A DNA stretch of 64,000 nucleotides from Pomphorhynchus laevis (GCA_012934845.2 WNNJ02001180.1:62001-126000); one strand, 5' to 3'; positions 45,363-56,990 are shown, numbered from the stretch's first letter. Notes: generated by a model from the sequence alone, not told the origin. Numbers and translations are program-made.

Positions 45363-45945
45363 ATGTTAAGTTCAAGGTCTGCTCGTGGCATGGTCCGCTT
45401 GTCTAACTTGATTATCCGTGACATCCGCCGTATCCGTCCCCTTATCGACTTCCGTTCTTGTATGTCTCTTCTTTCATCGCTTCTTTTCCCTAAAATCGAT
45501 TACTGTCTTAGCCTTTTCGCAAATTCTCCAAAATTCATCATCCTACCCCTACTACGAACAACCAACTCCGCCGTTCGAGTGCTCTTTCGTCTCCGTCGCT
45601 CTTCTTATCGTAACTTTTCGCATCATTGCTGTCAGCTCCCCGTCCTTCATCAACCTTCCTTTCTTAGACGACACTCGCCCCACCTCGCTATCGCTGCGTT
45701 CCCGTCGTTCCTTCTTACTCCACGTTCTCAATTGCTTCAACAACTACGGTCTCCGATCCTTACTCGCAGCCGCCCCACTCGCCTGGAATTAACAACCCCT
45801 CGACGTCCGTCGCGCTCCCTCATTTATCACATTCAAACACCTCCGTTCACACCTTCTCGACACATGATTTACATTTTTGTTTGTTGTGTTCATGTATGCG
45901 TGCGCTGATACGCATTTGCCACGTTAAAATAAATCTTTTTTTAAG
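45363..45945 (+). pseudogene. LINE-C pol fragment with internal deletion, and 3' UTR
   Basis: SNLIIRDIRRIRPLIDFRSC, FPKIDYCLSLFANSPK, AVRVLFRLRR, then a ~75-bp deletion (compared with 49870-49950) that shifts the frame. FRIIAVSSPSFINLPFLDDT and SLLAAAPLAWN follow in the other frame. The 3' UTR has the same small hairpin, now imperfect (45898-45913). Confidence 0.8.
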
Positions 45946-45949
45946 TTCA

Positions 45950-46180
45950 ATATTTTAATATCTACTGCTATCAGCATCAGAAACTATTGTTTCACAACAC
46001 GCAGTTTCTTATATTGTTCAATATTTCAATAGCTGTGCTCATCAGGAAGAATTGTTTCACAGCACGCAAAAGTTTCTGATATAAGAAATATATTATATTA
46101 AGTATATAATATAATAAACTTTTTAGTGTTGTGAAACAATGTTACTTGACGATAGCAGCAGCTATTGAAACATTGAACTG
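45950..46180. repeat. Small foldback repeat
   Basis: 'ttcaatatttcaatagctg' near 46019 and its reverse-complement-like partner 'cagctattgaaacattgaa' near 46147 flank repeated 'gaaacaatgt'/'attgtttcac' boxes. Directly upstream of the GNB1L gene. Confidence 0.55.
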
Positions 46181-46411
46181 AACATTTTTTATCGAATAAA
46201 TTGTCGTTTATTTGGTTTCATTCTATAAGTTTTGGATTTATAATAAATGATACACTTTGTACATCATTCAACAAGTTGTGACTTTTACAATCAGTTTAAT
46301 ATAACTTAAAAAATCTTTTAGATATTTAAATAATTAAGTCCGTCAGCCACTGTTAAAATTTGTGGTAATAAAACAATCTTAATTCATATGTTGAGACGGT
46401 AATAAGCTAAG

Positions 46412-47314
46412 ATGCTTCAACCGAACAAGATTATTTTTGATTCGCAATACCCAATAACTGATATTTACTTTGATATTCTTGATAGATTGTGGTACGGGAC
46501 TAGCAATGGAAGCATATGTTGTCCATCTCTATCATTTACTATCAATGCTCATAAAGGCCCGTGCTTGAGTGTTAAATATATTGACATAATTGGATGTTCC
46601 GTTAGTTTAGGTGGTAAAGACGGAAAGCTGATTAAACATTCTGATTTGTCAACTATCAATTTAAATCATCACACATATTGTAATATTGAAGTAATGTCAA
46701 ATAATAGCATATGGGTGCCTGGTATTATAAATTCGTCAATTTACGTTATTGATCCAATTACCTGGAAATGTATACACGGACCATTACTTTGGTCGAAGAG
46801 GGGAATGATAATGCATATTTCTAAACTTAATGACAATAGTTTACTAATGAGTTTTGAAAACGGAACAATTATCTTAATTGATCAGAGATTCCTGTCAAAA
46901 ACAATTAGCGAAGTGGCCATTCTATCTGAACCGGTCATGTATATGGATGCTCTAAATGAGAATTTTTGTCTGGCTGGTAATTACGATGAGGATGTACTCA
47001 AAATATCGATTACTCCTCAAGATCAATTGATTTTATCAAAAGCTATTAAAAACAGTCGTAATTGCATGAATTTACAAATTCGGCCTGACAATAAACTATT
47101 TGCATGTTCAGACAAGAACGGGTCCGTATATTTGCGCAGTTGTCACAAAGAATGCAAGCCGCTTTTGTCGAAGCCGTTAAATTTCCATAGAGAATCTCTC
47201 AGTTGTATAAGATTTAGCAAAGATTCCAATATAATGGCATGTGGTGGTCTGGACTGCATGATATCGCTGTGGAATTTGTATCCGCCTGGTAGTCGATTGT
47301 GCATTTCTAAGTAG
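46412..47314 (+). CDS. GNB1L: GNB1L-like WD40 protein, single exon
   Basis: A 300-residue WD-repeat protein. The start ATG is preceded in frame by a stop 9 bp upstream. The C-terminal half matches the GNB1L family order: EPVMYMDAL, then LQIRPDNKLFACSDKNGSVY, then SLSCIRFSKDSNIMACGGLD, ending CMISLWNLYPPG like the family's 'DQRIS[LV]WSLYP' end. N-terminal blades are diverged (DRLWYGTSNGSI, GCSVSLGGKDGKLIKHSDLS). Human GNB1L has 327 residues and, from published work, acts with the TTT/TELO2 pathway on PIKK kinases. Cytosolic or nuclear; no signal peptide. No intron is visible; a poly(A) signal follows at 47500. Flanked by LINE-C debris but itself undamaged. Confidence 0.85.
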   Translation: MLQPNKIIFDSQYPITDIYFDILDRLWYGTSNGSICCPSLSFTINAHKGPCLSVKYIDIIGCSVSLGGKDGKLIKHSDLSTINLNHHTYCNIEVMSNNSIWVPGIINSSIYVIDPITWKCIHGPLLWSKRGMIMHISKLNDNSLLMSFENGTIILIDQRFLSKTISEVAILSEPVMYMDALNENFCLAGNYDEDVLKISITPQDQLILSKAIKNSRNCMNLQIRPDNKLFACSDKNGSVYLRSCHKECKPLLSKPLNFHRESLSCIRFSKDSNIMACGGLDCMISLWNLYPPGSRLCISK

Positions 47315-47499
47315 AAACATTTTTAAATTATCGATCTCTATCTAATATTATCTACCCGTTCTGTGCTACATTTTAAAAATAATGTTTTATAATATGAATT
47401 ATATAATATATAAATTTATATAATGCACCAACTATGATGATTTTCGTTTCCTTAATAATTGTTTAAGTTTAAATATGAGAAATTGGAATTTTGGAGTAG

Positions 47500-47505
47500 A
47501 ATAAA
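47500..47505 (+). terminator. Poly(A) signal AATAAA of the GNB1L-like gene
   Basis: First canonical AATAAA after the stop codon, about 185 bp downstream, followed by a T-rich stretch. Confidence 0.45.
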
Positions 47506-47509
47506 AAAT

Positions 47510-48180
47510 TGTATTTTTTATTCAGAAAATGAAAAAGTCAGAAAATTTTAATGGCTCCAAGCACCATCAAAAATCATAATTTATTCAAAAACGTCTAAAC
47601 ACACCTACAATTTGAAAAAATTATACTTGCTTTTCTGAAGTTGCTAGCAGCGGCTAGTTAAATATAAAGTAAATTAGTGTTTATTAGTTCTGCTCTAAAG
47701 TTTCAAATTTTTGTATATTTTAGATTTTAATATTCTAAAAATTTCCCTGAAGAAATATTTCATATCTAAATGAAATATTTGAACAAATTGTAATTATTAT
47801 TCTGATGACAGCAGCCGTTTGTGAATAAAAAATAAGTTAGTATTTTATTGATCATGCTTCAATAAAATCGAAATATAAATTTGTGTTAGTTAATTCGGCT
47901 CTAAAATTCAAAGTTTAAAAGATGGATTAAGTTCAGTTATTTTTTATAAAAATATTTACACATTTATAAAAATATGCCTAACGATACGTGATCATTGCAC
48001 TGGATATAAAAAATGACAGAACTCCAGACAGTTTAATTTTCAATAACATATTGATTGTCAACGGGAGAACCAATTATGCCATTGATTTATATAGTGGATT
48101 ATTTAACAATATAAATACATTGTAAGCTCTTAATATATTTTAATAGATTCTGGTTATCCGTCAAGGCTATATCGTGCGAG
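47510..48180. other. AT-rich DNA with a MITE-like half repeat
   Basis: 'cttttctgaagttgctagc' near 47630 and 'tctgatgacagcagccg' near 47800 resemble the foldback repeat at 13.6 kb. No gene. Confidence 0.4.
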
Positions 48181-48191
48181 ACTGTTGAGAA

Positions 48192-48335
48192 GTGACGATA
48201 AACGTCCCGATAATGCCACTTTGTTTCCCCCGAGAGGCCGGTCGTGTTCTTGTGTGGGACTTTACCTGTATCAATACACTTGCGACCAGTCATCAAGCAC
48301 ACGCTATCACTACCGCCGAGTCAGTTACTATGTCA
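48192..48335 (+). pseudogene. Scrap of the unclassified RT family's terminal domain
   Basis: DDKRPDNATLFP, a one-base shift, then GRVLVWDFTCINTLATSHQA corresponds to 'RPD..T..P...G..L.WD.T..DT.A' of the domain at 32.5 kb. It stops where LINE-C coding sequence begins (SYRSLRRDFRS). Confidence 0.55.
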
Positions 48336-50283
48336 GTTACCGCTCTCTCAGACGCGATTTCCGCTCGATCACTCCGTCTTTCCGTGATTCCTATCTTGCT
48401 CTTCGCCGGTCTCATCTCAACCTACTACGTACCAAATGCAACTCCTTCTGGCAGCATAAAATAATCACTTCATTCAACTCTAAGACTCTCAGGCATACTT
48501 TTAACTGAATCCTGGCTCGTTCCTCTACGCCTTGCAACATCAATGCTAATGATTATTCGTCATTTCTCCAGACTAAAGTATCCACGCTGCTCTCTCACAC
48601 CCCGGTCTCCATCCTATCCACTCTGCCCAGTCTACTCTCATCCTTCCCGAACTCTTTCATCTTCTCCCTGTATCACCTACAGAAGTATCATCTGTCCTCA
48701 TGTCCTTGCCCAACAAAACCTCACCTGCCGATCCCCTGCCTACCCACATATTAAAATCTATATGCTCATCGATATCCCCATTTCTCACAACCTTGTTTAA
48801 CTCGTCCATCCGCAGTCGTATCTTCCCTTCACACTGGAAATCCGCAATCGTTCGTCCCCTCCTTAAGAAACAATCGCTCGACCCCTCCCTTCCTTCTAGC
48901 TATCGCCCCATTTCACTACTCCCTACTCTTTCTAAGCTCTTAGAACGCCTCATCTTAATACAAATCAACGCTTATCTCTCCTCATCCAATCTGTACCCTC
49001 CTTTCCAATCCGCTTTCCGCTCTAATCACTCGACAGAAATCGCATGCATAAAAGTGTACAACGACTTACTCATTTCTCGAGACAAGGCTCTATATAGTGT
49101 TCTCATCTCCCTCGACCTCTCCTCCGCATTCGACATTGTCGACCACTCCGTCCTCCTTTCTCGACTTCGTTATGATTACGGATTTTCTTCCTCCTCCGTA
49201 GCATGGTTTGCCTCATATCTATCCGACCGTTCCTTTCGTGTCTGTTCTAATTCATCATCCTCTCATCCCATCCCTATTTTTTGCGAGGTCCCACAAGGTT
49301 CAATCCTAGGTCTGCTTTTCTCTCTTCTGCTTGGCGATCTCTCTCCGTTTATCAAACCTTACTCCTTTAACGTCATTCAATACGCCAATGACATACTCAT
49401 CTATGTTCATGCACCCGCACATCGCATACACGATATCGGCAATTCTGCCACCAACCGTCTTTCTTCCATCTACAAACGTCTCTCCAATCTCCATCTCGTT
49501 CTAAACCCCGAAAAGTCCAAAATAATGTGGATCCTCCATTGTAAACAAAACATATCTCCTCCCATTGTATCTTTTGCCTCATCGATCATCCCCATAGTCC
49601 ACAATCTCACTTTCTTAGGCTTCCATTTTGATGATCACTTTTCCCTTAAACCCTTCGTCCATGACAAGGTCCGCTCATCTAACTTAATTCTCCGTGACAT
49701 CCGCCGTATCCGCCCCCTTATCGACTTCCGTTCTTGTATGTCTCTTCTTTCATCGCTTCTTTTCCCTAAAATCGATTACTGCCTTAGCCTTTTCGCCAAT
49801 TCTCCAAAATCCATCATCCTACCCCTACAATGAATAATCAACACCGCCGTTCGAGTGCTCTTTCGTCTCCGTCGCTTCGACCACACATCCACATATTTTG
49901 CCCAACTCTCCTGGCCCACCATACACATCCGCATCAAACTCCGCCTTCTTCTCGTAACTTTTCGTCTCATCGCTGTCGGCTCCCCATCGTTCATCAACCT
50001 TCCTTTCTTAGACGACATTCGCCCCACCTCGCTATCGCTGCGTTCCCGTCATACCCTCTTACTCCACGTTCCTAATTACTCCAACAACTACGGTCTCCGA
50101 TCCTTCCTCGTCGCCGCCTCACTCGCCTGGAATCAACTCTCTCTCGACGTCCGCCGCGCCCCCTCCTTTATCACATTCAAACACCTCCTCCGTTCACACC
50201 TTCTCGACACCTGATTTTTGCTTTGTTGTGGTCATGTAAGCGTGCGCTGGCACGCATTTGCCACATTAAAATAATTTTTTTAT
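48336..50283 (+). pseudogene. LINE-C pol (CR1/L2-like RT) with altered active site
   Basis: The RT runs from about 48336, with a frame change near 48690, then an open 377-codon stretch: NKTSPADPLPTHILKSI, SYRPISLLPTLSKLLERLI, FQSAFRSNHSTEIA, ISLDLSSAFDIVDHSVLLSR (motif A), EVPQGSILGLLFSLLLGDLS (motif B), IQYANDILIYVHA (motif C). Motif C is YAND, so the first of the two catalytic Asp is Asn and this copy cannot polymerise. A TGA at 49831-49833 interrupts; the frame resumes through AVRVLFRLRR to FKHLLRSHLLDT and a stop near 50214. The 3' UTR holds a perfect hairpin (50240-50255). The endonuclease part is absent. Confidence 0.85.
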
Positions 50284-50289
50284 GGTTTC

Positions 50290-51415
50290 CGAGAAAAACT
50301 GCCAAATACGAAGGCCTCCATGAACACCAATACTCGTTCATTTTAATAACAATGATAACGCTAGAACTAAGCGCATCCAGCTTTTTGGAAGCACTTGAGA
50401 ATATGCTCATCTGGGCAACCGAGACCATCAAGCTCGGACAGGCTGATTCAGCTGTTCAGTGCAGATATACAGCGCCGCAATGTAGTGTGCTCTCTTGAGG
50501 AGTATGATGACACATCTCTCCCTGTTTTAAGACCGGTAGCACGATAAATTTAATGATTAGTTATCTGATACATAACGAAGTCAAGATTAGTAACTTTATA
50601 TGATTTATTTATGGGTAACCCTGTTTGGCATGTTTATATTTTGTTTGATTTAATTCGAAATAAAGCAGTGACTAATAAAATATGTATATTCTTGATTCTT
50701 ATGTTAGCTAATCCAATTTCAAATTAAAAGTTTTTAAATTATTATTTACAGTGCAAATTTAAATTTGATAAGATACAAGAATATCAATTTAAATATTGTT
50801 TTATTTTGAATTTAATCATTTGAAACTTGAATTCAAAATCTTAACGCTCAAATTAAATATTTTTAAATATGTAAAGGGCCAATTTTTAAAGCACTGTACC
50901 ATTAGGGAATTGTGAAAACCTTCAGTTCTAATTTAAATGTTATTTCGCGTAAAAGTTAGTCTTTATTTTTAATTATTAACAATAAAAGCCAAGGAATCAT
51001 GTACCCCTGACCTTTCCTTGCCATTGCAAAAATTAAAATAATTATTTTGCATCAAGACGCCAATGTCACTTTAAAAAGCATATTTCATTCTTATGCTCTA
51101 GAATAGGGATTTGCAAGCTGTGACACTTTGGGGCTATATTTTAATCCTGATTTAACTTGATGGGCCGAATAAACTCAAATAAATTAATATCTGTGTATAT
51201 CAGTTTCAAATTCTAGCGACAAGCCGGCGGTTGCCCGTATGTATTTTAGTTCTACATGACTTGATTTTAATAGTGTCACCTTCAATCGAATTTTAACATA
51301 ATGATTCTTGTGATGTATGTCAGGAATCACATAACATCATGGTAAATATGCCATAGTTTTCAAGTCCGTCTTATTGAAGGTAATAACATGATATAGAACA
51401 ATTAGTGTAAATGAA
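50290..51415. other. No gene seen
   Basis: One 90-codon frame starts at the end of LINE-C but has no recognisable domain. The rest is AT-rich without signals. Confidence 0.4.
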
Positions 51416-51419
51416 TCTC

Positions 51420-52610
51420 AAACAAAATAACAAGTAACGACTTTTTTCTACTTTACCGTTTTACTTCAATAGTTAAAGCAAAAATTGATAAACCTCAATG
51501 CGTTATTGGCAATAAAGTTTTATTAGCCGAATCTATGAAGTCGAACAAATTGAAACGTCATCTTGATAGAAAGCGTCCAAATTTTGCCAACAAGGACACC
51601 CAGTATCTTATATGTAAAGCTGATAGAGTCATGATATTCAGACTTGATTCTGGTAACAAATATTATAAACAGACGATACCAACCTTTGAAGTTTCTTATT
51701 TGGTGGTTCCCAGAATTGCAAGAGCTATGAAACCTCATATCATTGTTGATGAGTTGCTGTTGCCAGCGGCCAACGACTGTTCGAGTTATCATCGGAATTG
51801 AATTTATTACTAATCCAATTATATTATCTAATCACATTGTTCACATGAGAATAGATTACATGTCTGCTGATATAATCGATCAGGTAGTCCAGGAACTAAA
51901 ATCAGCTCAATTTCAAATATTTGTTATCCAGCTTGATGAATTCTTAGACTTTGTAAATTATTTACAATTACTGGTTTACCTTAGGTATTTCAGTGATGGT
52001 GATTTTAAAAACGAGTTTGACATCTTGAAAACAAACTCGTTTTTTAACATTTCTTTTTTTAAAAGCCAGTTTTCAACATCTCGAAAAAACTACCGCAGCA
52101 TGTGATAAAAAGGTTGGTTTATTTCTAAAAATATAAAATCCCTTGAGAAAATATTTTTAGTGTCTTTGGAGACGGTGTTCATAGTACGCTTGGATAGCGC
52201 TCTGGATTTCAATATTTGGTACAGAATATGCCACCAAACGTCATCTGCACTCACTGTATAATTCATCGACAAATATTAGCAAAAACTGCCGCGAGAATTA
52301 CGAGAATTGATGTCGTTAGTTCTGCCAATTTTGTAAAAACGAGTGTTTTAAAAAAGTCGACTGTTTTCAATATTGAACACTGTTGGATGTGTCCAATAAT
52401 GCTCTGCTATTTTACACTGATGTGAGATGGTTGTCGCGATGAAAAGTTCTAAAACTTGTTTTGATCTTCGTGATCAACCTAAACAGGTTTTTAATGTTAA
52501 AACAAAAACAGCTTGAAGCAACATCTGTATGAAATAGTGTCAGACTACGTTCTGTATGAGACATAATGTCGCAACAATTTTGTATTATTGAAGTAAAGAT
52601 TAGTATACAT
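51420..52610 (+). pseudogene. hAT-type (ZBED5/SCAND3-like) transposase, dead
   Basis: A BED-finger-like start (PQCVIGNKVLLAESMKSNKLKRHLDRKRP; written in two parts in the genome frame, second Cys changed to Gly) is followed by SYLVVPRIARAMKPHIIVDE and LLLPA. After a frameshift, DQVVQELKSAQFQIFVIQLD and FLDFVNYLQLLVYLRYF follow, then THCIIHRQILAKTA and a LFYTDVRWLSR-like block near 52400-52440, then VLIF/FDLRDQPKQVFNVK. These are the order and motifs of hAT transposases domesticated in vertebrates as ZBED5-type genes. At least four frameshifts and several stops. Confidence 0.75.
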
Positions 52611-52689
52611 GATCCGCTGTGGGTATTTAAACGGGGTTTCCGTTGGTTTCATAAAAATGAAAACACTTTCACTTTAAATGCATTCATTT

Positions 52690-54680
52690 GTTTTTAACTT
52701 GTTTTTAACTTTTTTCCTCCTTGGTTGGACAGAGAGCTTCTTGATGCTATAAGATCCCGCAACAAATTGTGGCGCGAATTTAGGCGTTCTCCTGCTTCAA
52801 AACGTGCCTACATCGACTCTCGGAACTTATGCAATCGGCTAAAATTTCAGAAACGCTATTCGTACGAAGATAGTATCGCCAGGGATGCATATTTGAATCC
52901 TAAGAGGTTTTGGTCTTATGTAAGAAACAACAGAACACTTGTCGCCACAATTAGCTCAATCCAAACGCCAACTGAAACTTTGACCGATCCGTCTCTAATC
53001 GCCCAACATTTAGCTGATGGCTTCTTGGTACAGGCTTTGACCTCTAACAAACTGCATGACTTTAGTTGGAAGTATGTTCCGGTTGCTCATCGGTGTTGTG
53101 TTCGTCCACTCAGAGTGGATGAGGTGTTGAACGAGGTTATGAAGCTCGATTCGTTTACATCTCCGGGACCAGACAATATTGCCCCCTTCCTCGTCAAATC
53201 CCTAGCGAACGAACTGAGCAATGATTTAACTATGTTCTTCAGATACAGCTTAGACACATCTTGGATTCCTGACAGTTGGAAGTGTGCAATTGTGGTGCCT
53301 ATTCCCAAAAAGCATCCTGCTAGCTTTTGCGCGGACTTTCGGCCCATTAGCTTGACTAGCGTATTCTGCAAACTTTTAGAAAGAATCATTGCTAGTAGAA
53401 TCAGGGATCATTTGGATCGTAATCACATATTGGTTGAATCTCAACATGGTTTCAGGATCGGACGTTCATGTCTTACTAACCTACTAACTGCGCGTGAAAA
53501 ATGGGCTGATGCTCTGGGGGCTGGGTTTCAGGTTCATACAGTATTCCTTGATTTTTCGAAAGCTTTTGATAGGGTACCACACGACGGCATAGTGTCTTTA
53601 CTGTATCACTATGGACTTCATTCATATATTTGTGAGTGGGTCAGGGAATTTCTATCGAATAGGTCTTTCCGAGTTTGTGTGGGGGGCGTGTTTTCTTATT
53701 CGGTAAATATTAATTCTGGCGTACCGCAGGGATCAGTCCTTGGCCCACTGCTCTTTATAATCTTCATTAATGATCTGCTACTCCGCTTATCATGCTCTCA
53801 TCTAGCGTTTGCAGACGATCTAAAGATTTGGTCGATCATTAGAAGTCCTGCTGATCGAGTATCGTTACAAAATGATCTAAACTCCCTGATCAAGTGGTGC
53901 GATTCTACCGGACTACGGTTGAATGTTGATAAATGTGTCCTCATGCAACTAGGTCGCCCTATTGAAACTCTAAGGTACTTTATTGGAGATATGGTCTTAA
54001 AGGAAGTGTCTCATCATAAGGATTTAGGGATTATTGTCCATAGATCCTTGAAAACAAAGTTGAACACCGACTTCTTTCTAGGTAAAGCTACTAGGGCGTT
54101 ATATTGTATTAAAAATGCATTCCTCAGGTTAAGCTGTCAGATGTTCAAGAGGTAATTCATCTCCATCGTCAGGCCACACTTGGAGTACTGCATTCAGGCT
54201 TGTTTCCCTGTCACTAAGCAAGAACTATTAGACCTGGAGTCTATTCTTAGGCGCGGATCGAGGCTCTGTATTGGCTTAAGTGGTATTGACTATTATGTAC
54301 GTCTAAGTCGTATTGGGATGTTGTCGGTACGTGAGAGGTTCATATCCTTGGAAATGCTATGTCTATGGCATATGTCGAATGATGTGGTAGGTTATCCCAC
54401 CGATGTAATCACTAGGCGGGTAGATCAGTTGCGGGGACATAGCAGAGTCTTGTATAAATTTAGATTTGGCAGATTACCAAAAGTGTATAGACTCTCAAGG
54501 AGAGGAATTAATATGTGGAATTCGTTGCCTGAGGAAGTTGTTGCAGCCCCCAGTTTGTGAACGTTTAAATCACGATGCTACAAATGGATACATGAACAAT
54601 GCCGCCATTCAACACTACCACTGATTGGAGACCCATGATCTAAACCAATATTTAAAATTTGCAAAATTCGAAAATGCTTT
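52690..54680 (+). pseudogene. LINE-B pol, RT nearly complete, two nonsense codons
   Basis: Open from 52725 to a TAA at 54153 (476 codons), continues in the same frame (SIVRPHLEYCIQACFPVTKQ) to a TGA near 54558, and the original frame probably ended near 54638. Motifs: FTSPGPDNIAPFLVKSL, FRPISLTSVFCKLLERIIAS, SQHGFRIGRSCLTN, VFLDFSKAFDRVPHDGIVSL (A), GVPQGSVLGPLLFIIFINDL (B), HLAFADDLKIW (C, FADD), VSHHKDLGIIV. The frame opens at a TTG with no ATG, and the endonuclease is missing, so the copy is 5'-truncated. Sister of 30.1-31.1 kb. Jockey/I/CR1 superfamily; exact clade not assigned. Confidence 0.88.
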
Positions 54681-54718
54681 AAAAAAATAAAAATCTAGAG
54701 CTATTAAAATACTGCCTT

Positions 54719-54994
54719 CTATTTTTCTATTATAGTAACTGGCAATTTTGGCAAATTGATCGTTCGCCTCAAAAGTGGATGAGCTGATATGCTAGATTCT
54801 TCAGTGGATTGTAGCATTTCACGACATCGGCGGTTTTCCTTAACGTCACTAGCAAATCTGGTTAAGCACCGTTGCCAATTGAATTTTGTATGTACACGAG
54901 ATGTTGTCGGTGTCCACCATTCTGACAAATTGTCATTATCTGTTGCTAGTTGCTCATTTGAGTTTGATAAATTACGTTCATCGTTGGCAGCAGC
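54719..54994 (-). CDS. Candidate terminal exon of an unknown host gene
   Basis: On the minus strand, a ttttcaaatag acceptor precedes a 91-codon frame that ends in TAG at 54719-54721. Residues include AANDERNLSNSNEQLATDND, FNWQRCLTRFASDVKENRRC and HPLLRRTINLPKLPVTIIEK. Composition is balanced and less AT-biased than chance frames around it, which is why I list it. No domain recognised. It may belong with the ZNF800-like exons 2 kb upstream on the same strand, or to another gene. Confidence 0.35.
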   Translation of the reverse strand, partial: AAANDERNLSNSNEQLATDNDNLSEWWTPTTSRVHTKFNWQRCLTRFASDVKENRRCREMLQSTEESSISAHPLLRRTINLPKLPVTIIEK

Positions 54995-55069
54995 CTATTT
55001 GAAAACTAACTGTATGTAATGACTTCAAAAACTTTACAACAAATTTGTTTTGAGGATAAATTAAAATTA

Positions 55070-55265
55070 TTTAATTAATAAAATTAATAAAATTATTAAA
55101 TTAAATTAATTAATTGTTAATTAAATAATTAATTATTTAATTGTCTTAAATTAATTAATTATTAATTAAATAATTAATTATTTAATTATTTAATTCAATA
55201 ATTATTTAATTATTTAATTGAAATTAATTTAAAAATTACAATTGTTATTTATTAATTGTTATTTA
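55070..55265. repeat. TTAATTAA-rich low-complexity tract
   Basis: About 190 bp built almost only from AATTAATT and AATAATTATTT units. Confidence 0.85.
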
Positions 55266-55807
55266 TTTGCAATTTCAATTGCTCTCTCCACATTTACACT
55301 TAAAACCAAATTTTCTGTTAATCTTAGTTTAATCAAAATCTGACAACAATTTATCCACAATCGTATTCCATGTAACATCGAGAATTAGCTTTTGTAAATA
55401 ACTTAGCGGAAATACATATCCATAAAATTATTGAAGGTTCAATTTTGAGAACTTGGAATAAATCGTAAATACTTTTGAATTACGATATTATTTGAAATAG
55501 AAAGAAATTCTATACCGGGCACGTTCAGGCTAGAATTTGAGTGAGTCTTTATTTCATAAAAATTTCCATAACTTTTATATCATACCATCAAGCTGTGTTT
55601 GACAAAGTATCAATTGATGTAGCTTGTGGCACCAATATTTTCTTTGTTGACTAAAATTGACACCTGATTAAAAATGTATATTCCGAAACATTTCAACTTT
55701 ATGTTCTATCCACAAAATATTTTTTAATTGAAATCAGTTAATAAACTGTAAACTGCTGTTTACAGCAGTTTACTTTTTTATAGGTAAAAAAAACTTTTTA
55801 AAAAACT

Positions 55808-56235
55808 TTTCTCAAACTTTTTTTTAGGTTTCCATCCCCTAAAAAAAGTTTGAGAGATAAAATAACATACAATTGAAAAGAACTGCTAAGTACAGTCGAA
55901 ATATCAAATAAATAAAGTTCTTTTTGTATTCTCGGGGATGGATCGAAATAAAAAAGCTACTTTTTACAATATCATTAATTTTTTATTGCAAACTGTCCCC
56001 GAGAATACAAAAAGAACTTTATTTATTTGATATTTCGACTGTACTTAGCAGTCCTTTTCAATTGTATGTTATTTTATCTCTCAAACTTTTTTTAGGTTTC
56101 CATCCCCTAAAAAAGTTTGAGAGATAAAATAACATACAATTGAAAAGGACTGCTAAGTACAGTCGAAATATCAAATAAATAAAGTTCTTTTTGTATTCTC
56201 GGGGATGGTTCGCAATAAAAAAGCTACTTTTGACC
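55808..56235. repeat. Alternating inverted repeats, ~115-bp unit
   Basis: A unit running from 'aagtttgagagataaaataa' to 'tgtattctcggggatgg' appears at 55847-55942 (plus), 55996-56108 (minus) and 56107-56208 (plus), almost perfect. The start of another inverted unit lies at 55808-55840. The joints 'ccatcccc' are themselves palindromic. Confidence 0.9.
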
Positions 56236-56985
56236 CGAAAGCAATTCTCAACGATATGAAGTATCAATAATGTAAAAACTGTCACGATATGGTGCAATAT
56301 CTGCACGTTAGATATAGGTATTCGCTTAAGCGATTATATTGAAGGATCAAGCGTATTCTACTAAACTTAGCATTTTATTTCATAACTGAACTCCGTGAAA
56401 ATTATTATCCAAAGAAAGCAACCCTAGCTGACATGTAATATCAATATTGACCTGAATTAAAGTTAGAATTCAAATTCAAGTAAAAATTCAAGGTAGAATC
56501 CAAATTAGAGAGATTAGAACAATAATCAGCGAGTTACGAAACCAATCAATACACTGATGCAATGTATTTTGTGATCCGCAAAGTGTAAATGCTATAAATT
56601 GTGCATTAAGCAAATATTCATCCATCTTCATGTCATTTATGCGAGCTCATAGCAAAACCGATTATTTTTGTTAGGCAATTATTTTTGTAAGCGACACTAG
56701 CTTGTGTCGTGTTAGGGCACACACGAGGAGTGTCCTAATTTGAAAATAATATTTCATTTACTTTAAAATTTAAAATATTTAATTTCTTTGTAAATTAAAT
56801 CATAGAAATACAACTTTTAAAAAAGAAATGTACAACAAAAAATAGTTCTCTGAATTTATCAAGGCGTAAGCTTTTTTAAATATTCGATTATCCTTTTTAA
56901 TATGAACTATATTTTCAATTAATTCAATTTATTCTGTATATAAGTAATATAATCCATCAACAAATTGTTACGATTAAATTATATT
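56236..56985. other. No gene seen
   Basis: AT-rich. A short hairpin 'gacactagcttgtgtc' sits near 56692. Confidence 0.4.
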
Positions 56986-56990
56986 GACCG

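Noticed and set aside
50223-50498. 91-codon frame downstream of LINE-C
   Set aside because: It starts inside the LINE-C 3' UTR and has no recognisable domain on either strand.
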